Shown piece by piece: positions 45,586 to 55,148 of a stretch of 64,000 nucleotides of DNA (within the stretch, counting starts at the first letter, position 1; each line of letters opens with the position of its first letter). The translations under genes were made by a program, and so were the position numbers. Below the pieces are notes generated by a model that saw nothing but the letters and a program-made list of their open reading frames with translations, had not been told where the DNA came from and made no database searches. The DNA lies in NCBI RefSeq assembly GCF_022513585.1, contig NZ_JAKWBF010000005.1, positions 62,001 to 126,000 of the forward strand, written 5' to 3'. Source of the stretch: Gordonia gummivorans. GTDB lineage: Bacteria; Actinomycetota; Actinomycetes; Mycobacteriales; Mycobacteriaceae.

Positions 45586-47496
45586 TCACTCGAACGGGCA
45601 GTGCTGTCCGTCGGTGAACCCAGTCCGCGCCCTGAGGGACGTCACGCGGCCGTCGGTGTCAAAAACCGCAGCAACGTAGCGTCCCGTGCTGGGCTCGAGG
45701 AAGAAATCTGCGGTCCCGTCGACCGACGACGTACGGCAGGTGCCCCTGGGGTAGCCGGCGTACGCCTGTCTGACGTCTGCGCGTGACGAACCGAGTTGCA
45801 CGCCCTTGTCGGTGGCGAACCAGTCGAAGGCTGCGATCGTGCCATCGGGGTCAGCCCTGACCTGAGCGCTGTACTGATTGGAGTTCTGCGGGCGGAAGAA
45901 GAACAGTTGGGTTCCGGGTGGGTAGAGGCCCTGAGTGACCACCGTCTTGCTGACGTAGGTGTTCGGAATCTTCGACGACGGATCGCCGATGTACACCCCG
46001 CCTGCACCGCCGAAGGTCAGCAGGCTGGTGGGGCTCAGTGTCACCGAATCGTTCGTCGGCTCAGCGCGGCTCCCTTGGCAGATGTCCACCACGAAGTCCG
46101 AGGTGGCCAGTCCCGCGCGTGACGACGCGCGGCGCACCGAGCGGTATGTCCAGACGTCGTTGCACCAGCCGAGATCCGTGGCGAGCAACCAATCCGGAGT
46201 CTTCGGCTCGTCCGGCCCGTTCTGTTGACTGCTCCCTACGCCGATCGCTTCCGGCCCGCCCCACGACTCCCACACGATGTCGCTGATGGTGCTCGACGCG
46301 GTCGATGCGAACGAGATGCCGTTCGGTCTCTCTGTGCCGAAGCCAACCGCGTACTGCTCGTAGTTCGCCCGGCCCAGCACGGGAGGAGTCGCCGGCGCCT
46401 TGCTCGGCAGGCAGTGGCACAGCACCACCGACCGGACGGTACCGTCCGCGATCGCGTCGGCCCCGGAATAGCCGATCTGGTAAGCGGTTCCGGCCGCCTC
46501 GTCTGCGACAAAGACTGCCGTGTGGTCGCTGTCGGAGCGAGGTTGCCCGTACAGCTCGACCGCCCGCGACCCCGCGCTGCCGGCTGTCACACCGTCGATC
46601 GTGACGCCCGACGCGCCAGGCGGATTCCCGGGCGCGATCTCGACCAGCGTCCCACTCGCGTCGAACACGTAGGTGCAGTTCTCCCACACGATGATCGTGC
46701 GGTCGCCGTCTCGGGTGCCGGTGCGCGGGAAGCCCGGCACCTTGCCGGCGACGGTGTCGATTGAGTCGCCGATCGTGGCCTGTCCCTGGCCGTTGGGCGA
46801 CAACCTCGACCGTGCGGCCTGCGCGTTCTGCGCGGCTGCCAGACGCGCAGTCATTTGTGCGGCGTTGTCGGCGGTCAGGAATACTCCGCCGCCCTGTTGG
46901 GCCACACACTGCAGCGACGGTGCGTCGGTCTTGAATCCGACGGCGCTGATCGTGACGTTCGGATGTTGCGTGCGAATGGCTTGGGCGGTCGCGCACGGAT
47001 CGGGCTGACAGTTGGACTCGCCGTCGGACACCAGGACCATTGACGATGCGGTGTCGGGCAGCAACTTCGCCGCCTCGGTGAGGGCATCGCCGATTGGCGT
47101 GAAGCCCTGCGGGGTGAGTGCGCCCAGGGCGGCGTCGACCGACGACGGTTCGACCTTGCCCATCGGGACCACGACCCGCACGTCCCGGCAGCCCTGAGCT
47201 TGCGTGGTCGTCTTCGCCGACTGCTGCGAGCCGAACACGACGACGCCCGCCTCGGTCCCCGGCGGCAGCGAACCGACGAGAGCCTTGACCGCCGCGCGTG
47301 CGGCGGTCCACCGCGGACCTGGCGCGTCCTCTATCAGCATCGACTCCGACGCATCGACCACGACGACTGTCGGTACCGCGGCCGGCGCCACCACGTCGCC
47401 CGACTCGGGCGAGCTCTCGCCATCGATCGACGAGCACGCGCTGAACACCAGCGTCGCCAAAACGAAGGGGACCAACCATCGCCAGGTTGTCGACAT
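45586..47496 (-). CDS. Lipoprotein-like VWA-domain protein
   Basis: A 636-residue protein. The N-terminal hydrophobic segment ends in a lipobox-like LVFSAC with Cys21 as possible lipidation site (Phe at -3 is unusual). A VWA domain follows (about 41-235) with MIDAS residues Asp48, Ser50 and Ser52 and later LVSDGES. The C-terminal 400 residues are extracytoplasmic, rich in paired cysteines, and match no domain I recognise. The gene converges on the ESX-4 T7SS-associated gene with only seven bases between stops, and replaces the esxT-esxU position. Function unknown; adhesion or complex assembly are family-typical roles. Confidence 0.8.
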   Translation of the reverse strand: MSTTWRWLVPFVLATLVFSACSSIDGESSPESGDVVAPAAVPTVVVVDASESMLIEDAPGPRWTAARAAVKALVGSLPPGTEAGVVVFGSQQSAKTTTQAQGCRDVRVVVPMGKVEPSSVDAALGALTPQGFTPIGDALTEAAKLLPDTASSMVLVSDGESNCQPDPCATAQAIRTQHPNVTISAVGFKTDAPSLQCVAQQGGGVFLTADNAAQMTARLAAAQNAQAARSRLSPNGQGQATIGDSIDTVAGKVPGFPRTGTRDGDRTIIVWENCTYVFDASGTLVEIAPGNPPGASGVTIDGVTAGSAGSRAVELYGQPRSDSDHTAVFVADEAAGTAYQIGYSGADAIADGTVRSVVLCHCLPSKAPATPPVLGRANYEQYAVGFGTERPNGISFASTASSTISDIVWESWGGPEAIGVGSSQQNGPDEPKTPDWLLATDLGWCNDVWTYRSVRRASSRAGLATSDFVVDICQGSRAEPTNDSVTLSPTSLLTFGGAGGVYIGDPSSKIPNTYVSKTVVTQGLYPPGTQLFFFRPQNSNQYSAQVRADPDGTIAAFDWFATDKGVQLGSSRADVRQAYAGYPRGTCRTSSVDGTADFFLEPSTGRYVAAVFDTDGRVTSLRARTGFTDGQHCPFE

Positions 47497-47612
47497 GCGC
47501 GAAGTCTAGGAATCCGTTGACCGGGACGCAGCGCGATGCGGCCGATACAACTGTTCGGACGACAGATCCGTCAGCCGCCCCGACTTGCTGCTAGTGGCGT
47601 CGAGCCATTCCG

Positions 47613-47700
47613 CTCCCTGAGGCGCCGCCCTGAGGAGCGAGCATGCGAGCGTCTCGAAGGGTGCCCGAGGCGCTGGCCGAGGGCCTCGAAGGGCAAGCAA
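47613..47700. repeat. Dispersed repeat, degenerate copy C
   Basis: CCGCTCCCTGAGGCGCCGCCCTGAGG is followed by GTCTCGAAGGG and GGCCTCGAAGGG segments, as in the palindromic elements at 10595 and 25716, but the ends are less symmetric. It lies between the VWA lipoprotein start and the DUF222-HNH gene stop, both on the minus strand. Confidence 0.5.
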
Positions 47701-47727
47701 CCCAACAGCATTGGCGACCACGAGAGC

Positions 47728-49290
47728 CTACGGCCAGGTGATGATGGTTTTGCCGGTGGTGGCGTGTCGCCAGATGACTGCGCGTCCTTCGGCCAACGTG
47801 GGTATCCAGATGTCGAGGTGTTTGAACTGGTGGCAGGGGATGCAGAGTGGGATGAGGTCGTCGGTGATCGTCCAGCCGCCGGCCATCGGGTCGGCGTGGT
47901 TGTAGGGCCGTACGTGGTCGAGTTGGCATTCGGCCACGGGTCGGCCGCAGTAGGGTCCGCGGCAGTGGTGATCAGTCAGCGCGATGGCGCGCCGCTGCGC
48001 GTCTGTTGGTTCGTAGTCCAACGCCCCGACCGGGGGTACAGGTAGCCCACCGTGTCCGGTGGGGTCGATCGGCTTCGGGTTCGGCGGGCGAGACAACACA
48101 CGGATCGCGCCGGAACTGTCGCTGCTGCTGTCGAGGTGGGCGGGCACGTGGATACGCCCGGCCTTGCGGGGTCGTCCGGCGCGCAGCATCGTGATGCGCC
48201 CGTGCGGGTCGGGGTCGGTGGGATCGGTGCGATGCATGAACCGTTGGGCTTCGCGGTACATGCCGGTCCAGGTGGCGTCGGTGGCGAGTGCGCGGGCGTG
48301 GGCTGGGTCGATGACGCCGTAGCCGGGGACGAAGGGCACCATCTCCCCGGTCAGACCGGCCAGGGTGGGCGCATCGGTCACAACGACGACGGCAGCTTTG
48401 GTCGGTACCAGCGCTGTGGAGGGTTTCGCGGGCGCAGCGTCCGGCTTTGCAGCGACGTCAGCATCAATATCGATGTCGGTGACGTCGTCGGCGGGTTCGG
48501 GTTCGGGGTGAGGCTTCTGGTTCGCGCGCGCACCGCAGGTGTCTGACCCGCATTGGCACTCCAACTCGGTACGGCCGCGGGTGATGGCCACCAGCGCATC
48601 GGCACGTTGTTGACCGGGCAGGCGCGGGTCGTCGGCGCAGAGGTAGTGGTTGATCAGTCCGGTGATCCGGGATTGCAGGTAGCGGGCGTCGCCGAGTCCG
48701 AGGGTGGCTGAGATGGCGACCTGCCCGTACGGGGCTTTGGAGAAGCGGACGTCTTGGTAGCGTTCGGCGAACTCTTCCCGCACCTCGGCCGCCGCCAAGG
48801 GGTCCAGCGCGATCACCAGTTCATCCAACTTGTCCGAGAGCACCGCATTCGTCGACGCATCGGCCGCCAGGATCAGGGCGGCCTCCTCAGCAGCCGCCCG
48901 TTGCTCAGCATCCACGCCGCACACCGCGTGCGCGACCAGCGATGCCCGTGATTCGGACAGATCCCCGGCGAGGAACGCTGCCCGTACTTGCGGGAGGTCT
49001 TGCAGCAAAGCGCCGAGGGTCATCCACCGGCCGGCCGTCGCCGGGGGGACGGCGAAATGCAGGGAGACTTCGCGCAGGGCGGCTTTGTCGGGTATGCGTT
49101 TGCGATACCGGTCCGAATCGGCGGCCTGCACGCGGTCGAACACTTTGCGGCCCAGGTGGTAGGCGGCCAGGATTTTGCGGGCCATCACCTCGAACTCGAT
49201 CCGGGTGAACGCCGAAGCTGCTGTGGCCAGGTCGGTTTCACCCGCGTCGGCCAGGGTGGCCTCGCTGGTGTCCCGCCCCGGTTCGAACAT
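47728..49290 (-). CDS. DUF222 / HNH endonuclease protein (13E12 repeat family)
   Basis: The 520-residue protein has an N-terminal DUF222 domain (about 20-260, with a helical RYRKRIPDKAALREVSL region), a variable low-complexity middle, and a C-terminal HNH nuclease domain (CRGPYCGRPVAECQLDHVRPYNH, then LCIPCHQFKHLD) with zinc-binding cysteines. This is the 13E12 family found in many copies in mycobacteria and relatives. It may be a mobile nuclease or a host factor; nothing shows which. The ATG at 49290 is chosen; an in-frame extension to 49356 is short and atypical. It separates the ESX-4 cluster from rplM. Confidence 0.9.
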   Translation of the reverse strand: MFEPGRDTSEATLADAGETDLATAASAFTRIEFEVMARKILAAYHLGRKVFDRVQAADSDRYRKRIPDKAALREVSLHFAVPPATAGRWMTLGALLQDLPQVRAAFLAGDLSESRASLVAHAVCGVDAEQRAAAEEAALILAADASTNAVLSDKLDELVIALDPLAAAEVREEFAERYQDVRFSKAPYGQVAISATLGLGDARYLQSRITGLINHYLCADDPRLPGQQRADALVAITRGRTELECQCGSDTCGARANQKPHPEPEPADDVTDIDIDADVAAKPDAAPAKPSTALVPTKAAVVVVTDAPTLAGLTGEMVPFVPGYGVIDPAHARALATDATWTGMYREAQRFMHRTDPTDPDPHGRITMLRAGRPRKAGRIHVPAHLDSSSDSSGAIRVLSRPPNPKPIDPTGHGGLPVPPVGALDYEPTDAQRRAIALTDHHCRGPYCGRPVAECQLDHVRPYNHADPMAGGWTITDDLIPLCIPCHQFKHLDIWIPTLAEGRAVIWRHATTGKTIITWP

Positions 49291-49387
49291 GTGTTCACTA
49301 TCGCATGGGGGTACGACAAGAATTGTTCGGCGGAGTTCGGGGTGTGAGTTATCCACAGTGATCTCGACACGACGCCTCGCCCAGGGG

Positions 49388-49477
49388 CTCGGAGTCGGCT
49401 CGATCAGCGTGACCGGGCTCGGTGTCGGCTCGATCAGCGTGACGAGGCCGGCGGTGGGCTCGACCAGCGTGGGGCGG
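49388..49477. repeat. Three 30-bp tandem repeats upstream of rplM
   Basis: GGCTCGATCAGCGT occurs at 49397 and 49427 and, with one change, at 49457, a strict 30-bp period with diverging flanks. The array lies between the DUF222-HNH gene and the rplM promoter. The 392-bp gap 49291-49682 otherwise holds the promoter and a leader of about 127 bases, and no gene. Confidence 0.7.
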
Positions 49478-49518
49478 CGGGGGTGGCAGCGCCTCGGCCG
49501 ATAGGGGCCGGCCGCGTT

Positions 49519-49548
49519 TTGACCCCGGACCTGGCGCTCCCGTACTCT
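49519..49548 (+). promoter_or_regulatory. Sigma-70-type promoter for rplM-rpsI
   Basis: TTGACC at 49519-49524 and TACTCT at 49543-49548 are separated by 18 bp. A start near 49555 would give a leader of about 128 bases before the rplM GTG. A 5-bp hairpin (AGTTG/CAACT, 49669-49682) holds the AGGA ribosome-binding site in its loop, ending at the start codon. Confidence 0.5.
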
Positions 49549-49682
49549 GGATCGCTGGTGCGTGGCACCTGTTCACCTTGTGTGCGCAGGTAACAGCAGC
49601 TCCGGGTCCCCGCTGGTCGCCGGAATCCCTGCCGCCGATGCGCCCGACCAGTAGCAAACGACAACAAGAGTTGAGGACAACT

Positions 49683-50126
49683 GTGCCCACCTACACCCCG
49701 AAGGCCGGTGACATCACGCACGCGTGGCATGTCATCGACGCCACCGACGTGGTGCTCGGCCGCCTCGCCGTGCAGAGCGCGAACCTGCTCCGCGGCAAGC
49801 ACAAGCCGACCTACGCGCCGCACATCGACGGCGGCGACTTCGTCGTCATCATCAACGCCGAGAAGGTTGTGCTGACCAGCAACAAGGCCGAGCGCAAGCT
49901 GAACTACACCCACTCCGGACATCCCGGTGGGCTCAAGTCCCGCACCACAGCCGAGCTCCTCGAGTCGCACCCCGAGCGGGTCGTCGAGAAGGCCATCAAG
50001 GGCATGCTGCCCTCGAACAAGCTCGGCCGTGCCATCGCTTCCAAGCTGAAGGTGTACGCCGGCCCGAACCATCCCCACGCGGCCCAGCGCCCCGTCCCCT
50101 TCGAGATCAAGCAGGTGGCCCAGTGA
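49683..50126 (+). CDS. rplM: 50S ribosomal protein L13
   Basis: A 147-residue protein with the L13 signature: [48 protein letters not shown] and [30 protein letters not shown]13 is an early assembly protein of the 50S subunit. GTG start at 49683 with AGGA upstream. Its stop overlaps the rpsI start (50123-50126), the usual L13-S9 pairing. Confidence 0.98.
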   Translation: MPTYTPKAGDITHAWHVIDATDVVLGRLAVQSANLLRGKHKPTYAPHIDGGDFVVIINAEKVVLTSNKAERKLNYTHSGHPGGLKSRTTAELLESHPERVVEKAIKGMLPSNKLGRAIASKLKVYAGPNHPHAAQRPVPFEIKQVAQ

Positions 50127-50725
50127 CCAACGAGAACATCAGCGACGAGGCCGTGGAGGCCGCCGTGGAGAATGCAGCCGAGGCTCAGGCCGAAGCCGGT
50201 GACAACACCGCTGCCGCCGAGACCGCCGTCGAGCAGGCCGTGGAGAGCGTCGAGGCTGTGGAAGCCGCTTCCGACGACTACGACACCGCCGCCCCGGCCG
50301 CCGAGGTTGTGGCCGATCGCGGACCGGTCGTCATCGACCGCCCGATCCAGACCGTCGGCCGCCGCAAGGAGGCCGTCGTCCGCGTGCGTCTCATGCCCGG
50401 CACCGGTCAGTTCAGCCTCAACGGTGGACGTTCGCTCGAGCAGTACTTCCCCAACAAGGTTCACCAGCAGCTGATCAAGGCTCCGCTGGTCACCGTCGAG
50501 CGCACCGAGTCCTTCGACATCTACGCCAAGCTCGTCGGCGGCGGCCCCTCGGGCCAGGCCGGCGCGCTGCGGCTCGCGATCGCACGTGCCCTCATCGAGG
50601 TCACCCCGGAGGATCGCCCGGCACTGAAGAAGGCCGGCTTCCTCACTCGCGACCCGCGTGCGGTGGAGCGCAAGAAGTACGGCCTGAAGAAGGCCCGCAA
50701 GGCGTCGCAGTACTCCAAGCGCTGA
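50123..50725 (+). CDS. rpsI: 30S ribosomal protein S9 with acidic N-terminal extension
   Basis: A 200-residue S9. The conserved core begins near residue 74 ([16 protein letters not shown]) and ends in the family C-terminus [11 protein letters not shown] that reaches the decoding centre. The first 70 residues are an Ala/Glu-rich low-complexity extension, so this protein is well above the usual 130 residues. The GTG start overlaps the rplM stop. Actinobacterial S9 proteins often carry such extensions. Confidence 0.97.
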   Translation: MTNENISDEAVEAAVENAAEAQAEAGDNTAAAETAVEQAVESVEAVEAASDDYDTAAPAAEVVADRGPVVIDRPIQTVGRRKEAVVRVRLMPGTGQFSLNGGRSLEQYFPNKVHQQLIKAPLVTVERTESFDIYAKLVGGGPSGQAGALRLAIARALIEVTPEDRPALKKAGFLTRDPRAVERKKYGLKKARKASQYSKR

Positions 50726-50727
50726 TC

Positions 50728-52071
50728 TTGGCACGCCTTTTCGGAACCGACGGCGTCCGGGGCCTGGCCAACGCGGAGCTCACACCCGAGCTCGCGTTGC
50801 GCCTGGCCTCGGCCGCCGCGGTCGTTTTCGAGGAAGACTCGCAAGCACCCACCACCCGCCCCCGGGCAGTGGTGGGCCGCGACCCGCGCGCATCCGGCGA
50901 GATGCTCGAGGCGGCGGTGTGCGCCGGCCTCGCCGCGACCGGCGTCGACGCCATCCGCGTGGGTGTTGTACCCACGCCTGCGGTGGCCTTCCTGACCGCG
51001 GACTACCGCGCCGACTTCGGCGTGATGATCTCCGCCTCGCACAACCCGATGCCCGACAACGGGATCAAGTTCTTCTCCGGCGGCGGACACAAGCTCGACG
51101 ACGCGGTCGAGGACCGGATCGAGGCCGCCATGGCCGACGAGTTCATCCGGCCCATCGGAGCCGCGGTCGGTCGGATCGTCGACGCGCCGGATGCCGGTGA
51201 ACGCTACGGCCGTCACCTCGCGGCCGCGATCAAGCAGCCGCTCGACGGGCTGACCCTCGTGGTCGACTGTGCGCACGGCGCCGCATCGACGCTGGGACCG
51301 CAGATCTACGAGGCCGCCGGCGCCACCGTCATCGCGATCCACGCCGAACCCGACGGCATCAACATCAACGAGGACTGCGGCTCCACCCACATGGACAAGC
51401 TGCAGGCCGCTGTGCTCGAACACGGCGCCGACCTCGGCCTGGCCCACGACGGTGACGCCGACCGCTGCCTCGCCGTGGACTCCACCGGCGCACTCGTCGA
51501 CGGCGACGTCATCATGGCGATCCTCGCGACCGCGCTGCGCGAGCGAAACCAATTGCGCGACAACGTTCTCGTCGCCACCGTGATGAGCAACCTCGGTCTG
51601 CACATCGCGATGCGCGAGTCCGGGATCGAGTTGCGGACCACGGCGGTCGGCGACCGCTACGTGCTCGAGGAACTTCGTCGCGGCGGCTACTCCCTCGGCG
51701 GTGAGCAGTCGGGGCACATCGTGATCCCGGAGTTCGGCACCACCGGCGACGGCATCCTGACCGGCTTGCTACTTGCCGAACGCATCGCCGTCACCGGTAA
51801 GCGTCTCGCCGATCTCGCGAGTATCGTCACGGTGCTCCCGCAGGAGCTCATCAACGTCCGAGTTGGCGACAAACACGCTGTGGCGCAGTCGCAATCGGTG
51901 AAGCAGGCAGTCGTGGCCGCCGAGGTGGAACTCGGCGACACCGGACGGGTTCTGCTCCGTCCGTCGGGCACCGAACAACTCGTGCGGGTGATGGTCGAGG
52001 CGGCCAGCGCCGACGCCGCGCACTCGGTTGCGCGTCGGATCGCCGACGTCGTGGAGACCGCAGGCGGATGA
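50728..52071 (+). CDS. glmM: Phosphoglucosamine mutase
   Basis: GlmM converts glucosamine 6-phosphate to glucosamine 1-phosphate for UDP-GlcNAc and peptidoglycan synthesis. The 447-residue protein has the active-site phosphoserine motif SASHNP at Ser104, the metal loop DGDADRC and the C-terminal phosphate-binding [16 protein letters not shown] start two bases past the rpsI stop gives the conserved [13 protein letters not shown]-terminus. Order rplM-rpsI-glmM matches Rv3443c-Rv3441c. Confidence 0.97.
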   Translation: MARLFGTDGVRGLANAELTPELALRLASAAAVVFEEDSQAPTTRPRAVVGRDPRASGEMLEAAVCAGLAATGVDAIRVGVVPTPAVAFLTADYRADFGVMISASHNPMPDNGIKFFSGGGHKLDDAVEDRIEAAMADEFIRPIGAAVGRIVDAPDAGERYGRHLAAAIKQPLDGLTLVVDCAHGAASTLGPQIYEAAGATVIAIHAEPDGININEDCGSTHMDKLQAAVLEHGADLGLAHDGDADRCLAVDSTGALVDGDVIMAILATALRERNQLRDNVLVATVMSNLGLHIAMRESGIELRTTAVGDRYVLEELRRGGYSLGGEQSGHIVIPEFGTTGDGILTGLLLAERIAVTGKRLADLASIVTVLPQELINVRVGDKHAVAQSQSVKQAVVAAEVELGDTGRVLLRPSGTEQLVRVMVEAASADAAHSVARRIADVVETAGG

Positions 52072-52763
52072 GCGCTCCCCAGGCGGTCCTGTTCGACTTC
52101 TCCGGCACCCTGTTCCGGTTCGAGGCCCGCGACGACTGGTTCGACGGGCTGCACGACGAGCACGGCGACCCGCTGCACGTCGACACCCAGGCCGAACTGA
52201 TCCGGAAGATGACGCAGCCGGTCGGCGTTCCCGACACCATCACCGGTGACGACCGAATCGCCTGGGAAAACCGGGATCTCGATCCCGCACAGCATCGCCG
52301 CGCCTATCTGGCGATGCTCGGACAGTCGGGTCTCACCGTTCCCGAGCACGCGGTGTCGCTGTACGAGCGGGTCCTCGATCCCGACTCGTGGGTGCCGTTC
52401 GACGACACGGTCGCCGTCCTGCAGGGGTTGTCCGCCGCCGGAATCCCGGTGGGCGTCGTCAGCAACATCGCTTTCGATCTGCGCCGGGTGCTACGCAAAT
52501 ACGGAGTGTTCGAACTCGTCAGCACGTACGCGCTGTCCTACGAAGTCGGTGCGATCAAACCGGATTCGGCAATTTTCGAAGCGGCACTCGACGCTATCGG
52601 CGTCGAACCGAAACACGCCCTGATGGTCGGCGACAGCGACGTCGCCGACGGTGGTTCCGTCGAACTCGGTTGCGCGTTCGCGCTCGTGCACGACGTCTCG
52701 CCGGCGCAGCGGCCGACCGCATTGCTCGATGCCGTGCGCGCGCACGGTATCGAGATCGGCTGA
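52068..52763 (+). CDS. HAD-superfamily hydrolase with DxS first motif
   Basis: The 231-residue protein has HAD motif I as DFSGT at the N-terminus, motif II in GVVSNIAF, motif III lysine in GAIKPD and motif IV in [10 protein letters not shown]. In typical phosphatases motif I is DxD; here the second Asp, the usual acid-base residue, is Ser, which points away from simple phosphatase chemistry or toward a dehalogenase- or phosphonatase-like member. Its ATG overlaps the glmM stop (52068-52071). Substrate unknown. Confidence 0.88.
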   Translation: MSAPQAVLFDFSGTLFRFEARDDWFDGLHDEHGDPLHVDTQAELIRKMTQPVGVPDTITGDDRIAWENRDLDPAQHRRAYLAMLGQSGLTVPEHAVSLYERVLDPDSWVPFDDTVAVLQGLSAAGIPVGVVSNIAFDLRRVLRKYGVFELVSTYALSYEVGAIKPDSAIFEAALDAIGVEPKHALMVGDSDVADGGSVELGCAFALVHDVSPAQRPTALLDAVRAHGIEIG

Positions 52764-52802
52764 AGCCGCAGTCTCGCTGGTCGTGCGTTCCGCGACTCTC
52801 TT

Positions 52803-52984
52803 CCGCTGCCTGAGGTGCGACGAGCGCAGCGAGGAGCGTCGAAGGCCTGGTGAGCGGACATCGTTGTCTCACCAGGCCTTCGAGGCTCGTCGCTAGCGCT
52901 CCTTGCACCTCAGGCAGCGGTTGTTTGTTGCTCGTCGCACCTCAGGCAGCGGTTGTTTGTTGCTCGTCGCACCTCAGGCAGCGG
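52803..52984. repeat. Dispersed palindromic repeat, copy D, with tandem end duplications
   Basis: The element 52803-52920 has perfect 16-bp terminal inverted repeats (CCGCTGCCTGAGGTGC and its complement) and inner arms GTCGAAGGCCTGGTGAG and CTCACCAGGCCTTCGAGG, a long hairpin. Beyond it, a 32-bp unit ending in CACCTCAGGCAGCGG, the right terminus, is duplicated in tandem at 52921-52952 and 52953-52984. It lies between convergent HAD and SDR genes. Confidence 0.85.
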
Positions 52985-53011
52985 TATGGGATAACCCAGC
53001 AATCGCTGAGA

Positions 53012-53764
53012 TCAGAAGTTGCCCTTGGCCGCCCAGCCGCCGTCGACGGGGTAGATCTCGCCGGTGAGGAAATCGCCCTCGCGCATCAGGTAGGCGACCA
53101 TCGACGCGATCTCCGACGGCCGGCCGAGCCGACGGACGATGTGCGCGTTGGCATTTGCCTGGCGCATCTCCTCGGTGATGTCGGCGAGGATGGGGGTGTC
53201 GATGGTGCCGGGGGCGATCGCGTTGATGAGCACGTTGTGCGGACCGTACTCGTAGGCGGCCTGCTTGGTGAGGCCGATGACGCCGCCCTTGGCGGCGGAA
53301 TACGAAGCGAGATTGGGTAATCCGCGCAGCGCGGCCATCGACGAGATGTTCACGATGCGACCACCGCCGCCCTCGATCATGTTCGGGATCACCGCGCGCA
53401 TACCGAGCCACACGCCCTTGAGGTCGGTGCCGACGACGTTGTCCCAGGCCTCCTCGGTGAGCCCGACCACCGAGTCCTCGCTGATCATGTTGACCACGCC
53501 CGCGACATTGGCCAGGCAATCGACCCGACCGTGCCGGTCGATGATGTCGGCCACCGACGACGCCCAGTCGTCGGCGACCCGGACGTCCAGTCGGATCGCC
53601 TCGGCGGAACCCCCGGCCTCGGCGATCTCCTTAAGGGTGACCTCGCAGTCCTGCAGGTCGGCGGCGGCGACGTGCGCGCCGTCGGCGGCGAGGCGGATGG
53701 CGGTGGCCTGTCCGATGCCCTGATGGGCTCCGGTGACGATGGCGATCTTTCCGTTGAGAGACAT
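53012..53764 (-). CDS. Short-chain dehydrogenase/reductase
   Basis: A 250-residue classical SDR: TGAHQGIG nucleotide motif at residues 11-18, NVAG, catalytic Ser142, Tyr155 and Lys159 (SYSAAKGG), and a C-terminal PVDGGW. It follows the acyl-CoA dehydrogenase gene by 40 bp on the same strand. With the kinase and dehydrogenase upstream it resembles the LvaA-LvaC-LvaD set of levulinate catabolism, where the SDR-like LvaD oxidises a hydroxyacyl-CoA. The ATG at 53764 is used. Confidence 0.92.
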   Translation of the reverse strand: MSLNGKIAIVTGAHQGIGQATAIRLAADGAHVAAADLQDCEVTLKEIAEAGGSAEAIRLDVRVADDWASSVADIIDRHGRVDCLANVAGVVNMISEDSVVGLTEEAWDNVVGTDLKGVWLGMRAVIPNMIEGGGGRIVNISSMAALRGLPNLASYSAAKGGVIGLTKQAAYEYGPHNVLINAIAPGTIDTPILADITEEMRQANANAHIVRRLGRPSEIASMVAYLMREGDFLTGEIYPVDGGWAAKGNF

Positions 53765-53804
53765 GTGTTCTCGATACCTTTCGTTGACTATGGGTGGTGG
53801 ACGA

Positions 53805-55091
53805 TCAGGGTTGTTCGGCGAGCAGGTCGGCAAAGCGCTCGATGGCGGCAGCGCGTCGGGTCGGGACGTGTTCGGACGGAACCTGCTGTGGGGGAGGGGA
53901 ATACGCCTTCAAGTACTGGCGTGCCACGCTGTCACGATGCACCTCGTCGGGTCCGTCGTAGAGACGTGCGGCGCGAGCGGCCCGATACATGAACTCCAAT
54001 GGCAGGTCGGCGCTGTAGCCGAGGGAACCGTGGACCTGGACCGCGCGATCGATGACGTCGTGCAGGATGCGGGCGCCGAAGAACTTGATGAGGGCGATGT
54101 CCTTGCGTGCGTTGGACGTACCCTCTTCGTCGATGCGCCACGCGGCGTGCAGGGTCATCAGGCGCAGGGCCTGAATCTCGGCGGCCGAATCAGCGATCCA
54201 GTTGCGGACCGTCTGCTTGTCGGCGAGCACCGAGCCATGCGCCGATCGGTAGGTTGCGCGCTCGCACATCATGTCGAAGGCACGGCAGGCTTGGCCGATC
54301 CAGCGCATGCAGTGGTGAATCCGGCCCGGCCCCAACCGGATCTGCGCCACCACGAAGCCCTCACCGCGGCCACCGAGCATCGCTTCCTGCCCGACCTTCA
54401 CGTCGCGCAGGCGCACCTCACAGTGGGAGCCGTACGTGTTGTCGCGGGGACGCGGATTCTCGATCGAACCGATGTCGCGGACCACCTCGAGGCCCGGGGC
54501 GTCGATCGGGATGATGAACTGCGATGCGCGGCGGTGCCGGTCGGCGTCCGGATCGGTCACCGCCACCACGATCATGAAGTCGGCGGTGCTGGCGTTGCTG
54601 ATGAACCACTTGTGGCCGTTGAGCGTCCACTGCTCACCGTCCCAGGTGGCGGTGGTGGTGAGATTGGTGGGATCGGCGCCCGCGTTGCCCGGCTCGGTCA
54701 GGGCGAAGGCCGAGTACATCTCGCCGGCCAGTAGCGGGTCGAGCCAGCGGCGACGCTGCTCGTCGGTGCCCACCGCGGCCAGGATCTCGGCGTTGCCGGA
54801 ATCAGGTGCCTGACAGCCGAATACGAGCGGACCGTACGGACTCGCACCCAGGATCTCCTGCATGAGACCCAGCTTCACCTGTCCATAGCCCTGGCCGCCG
54901 AGCTCGGGGTCGAGGTGGGCCGCCCAGAGTTCTTGTGCGCGCACCTCCTCCTGCAGTGGGGCAATGGCGCGCAGCAGCGTCGGCCAGTCGAGATCGAGGA
55001 CCTCGAGTGGGAAGATCTCGGCGCGGACGAAATCCCGCATCCAGTCGAGCTTCTTCTGAAATTCGGGTTCGGTGGAAAAGTCCCAGGCCAT
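53805..55091 (-). CDS. Acyl-CoA dehydrogenase (ACAD10/11-LvaC type)
   Basis: The 428-residue FAD enzyme has FALTEPGNAGADPTNL, the WFISNASTADFMIVV flavin-binding region, GSLGYSADLPLEFMYR and a C-terminal DGPDEVHRDSVARQYL. It lies downstream of an aminoglycoside-phosphotransferase-like kinase gene. This pairing occurs in ACAD10/11 proteins and in lvaA/lvaC, where a 4-hydroxyacyl-CoA is phosphorylated and the dehydrogenase removes the phosphate group. A role in such a route is inferred; ordinary beta-oxidation is the alternative. Confidence 0.92.
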   Translation of the reverse strand: MAWDFSTEPEFQKKLDWMRDFVRAEIFPLEVLDLDWPTLLRAIAPLQEEVRAQELWAAHLDPELGGQGYGQVKLGLMQEILGASPYGPLVFGCQAPDSGNAEILAAVGTDEQRRRWLDPLLAGEMYSAFALTEPGNAGADPTNLTTTATWDGEQWTLNGHKWFISNASTADFMIVVAVTDPDADRHRRASQFIIPIDAPGLEVVRDIGSIENPRPRDNTYGSHCEVRLRDVKVGQEAMLGGRGEGFVVAQIRLGPGRIHHCMRWIGQACRAFDMMCERATYRSAHGSVLADKQTVRNWIADSAAEIQALRLMTLHAAWRIDEEGTSNARKDIALIKFFGARILHDVIDRAVQVHGSLGYSADLPLEFMYRAARAARLYDGPDEVHRDSVARQYLKAYSPPPQQVPSEHVPTRRAAAIERFADLLAEQP

Positions 55092-55148
55092 TCTGGTGTG
55101 CTCCGTTCAGTGAGAAAGAGGTTGGGGGGACGGGTTGGGTTCGATGGA

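Noticed and set aside
49388..49477. CRISPR array
   Set aside because: Three diverging 30-bp direct repeats with no spacers and no cas genes.
49291..49682. esxT/esxU-like WXG100 gene in the gap before rplM
   Set aside because: No frame of about 95-105 codons with a WXG motif in either strand; only tandem repeats, promoter and leader are present.
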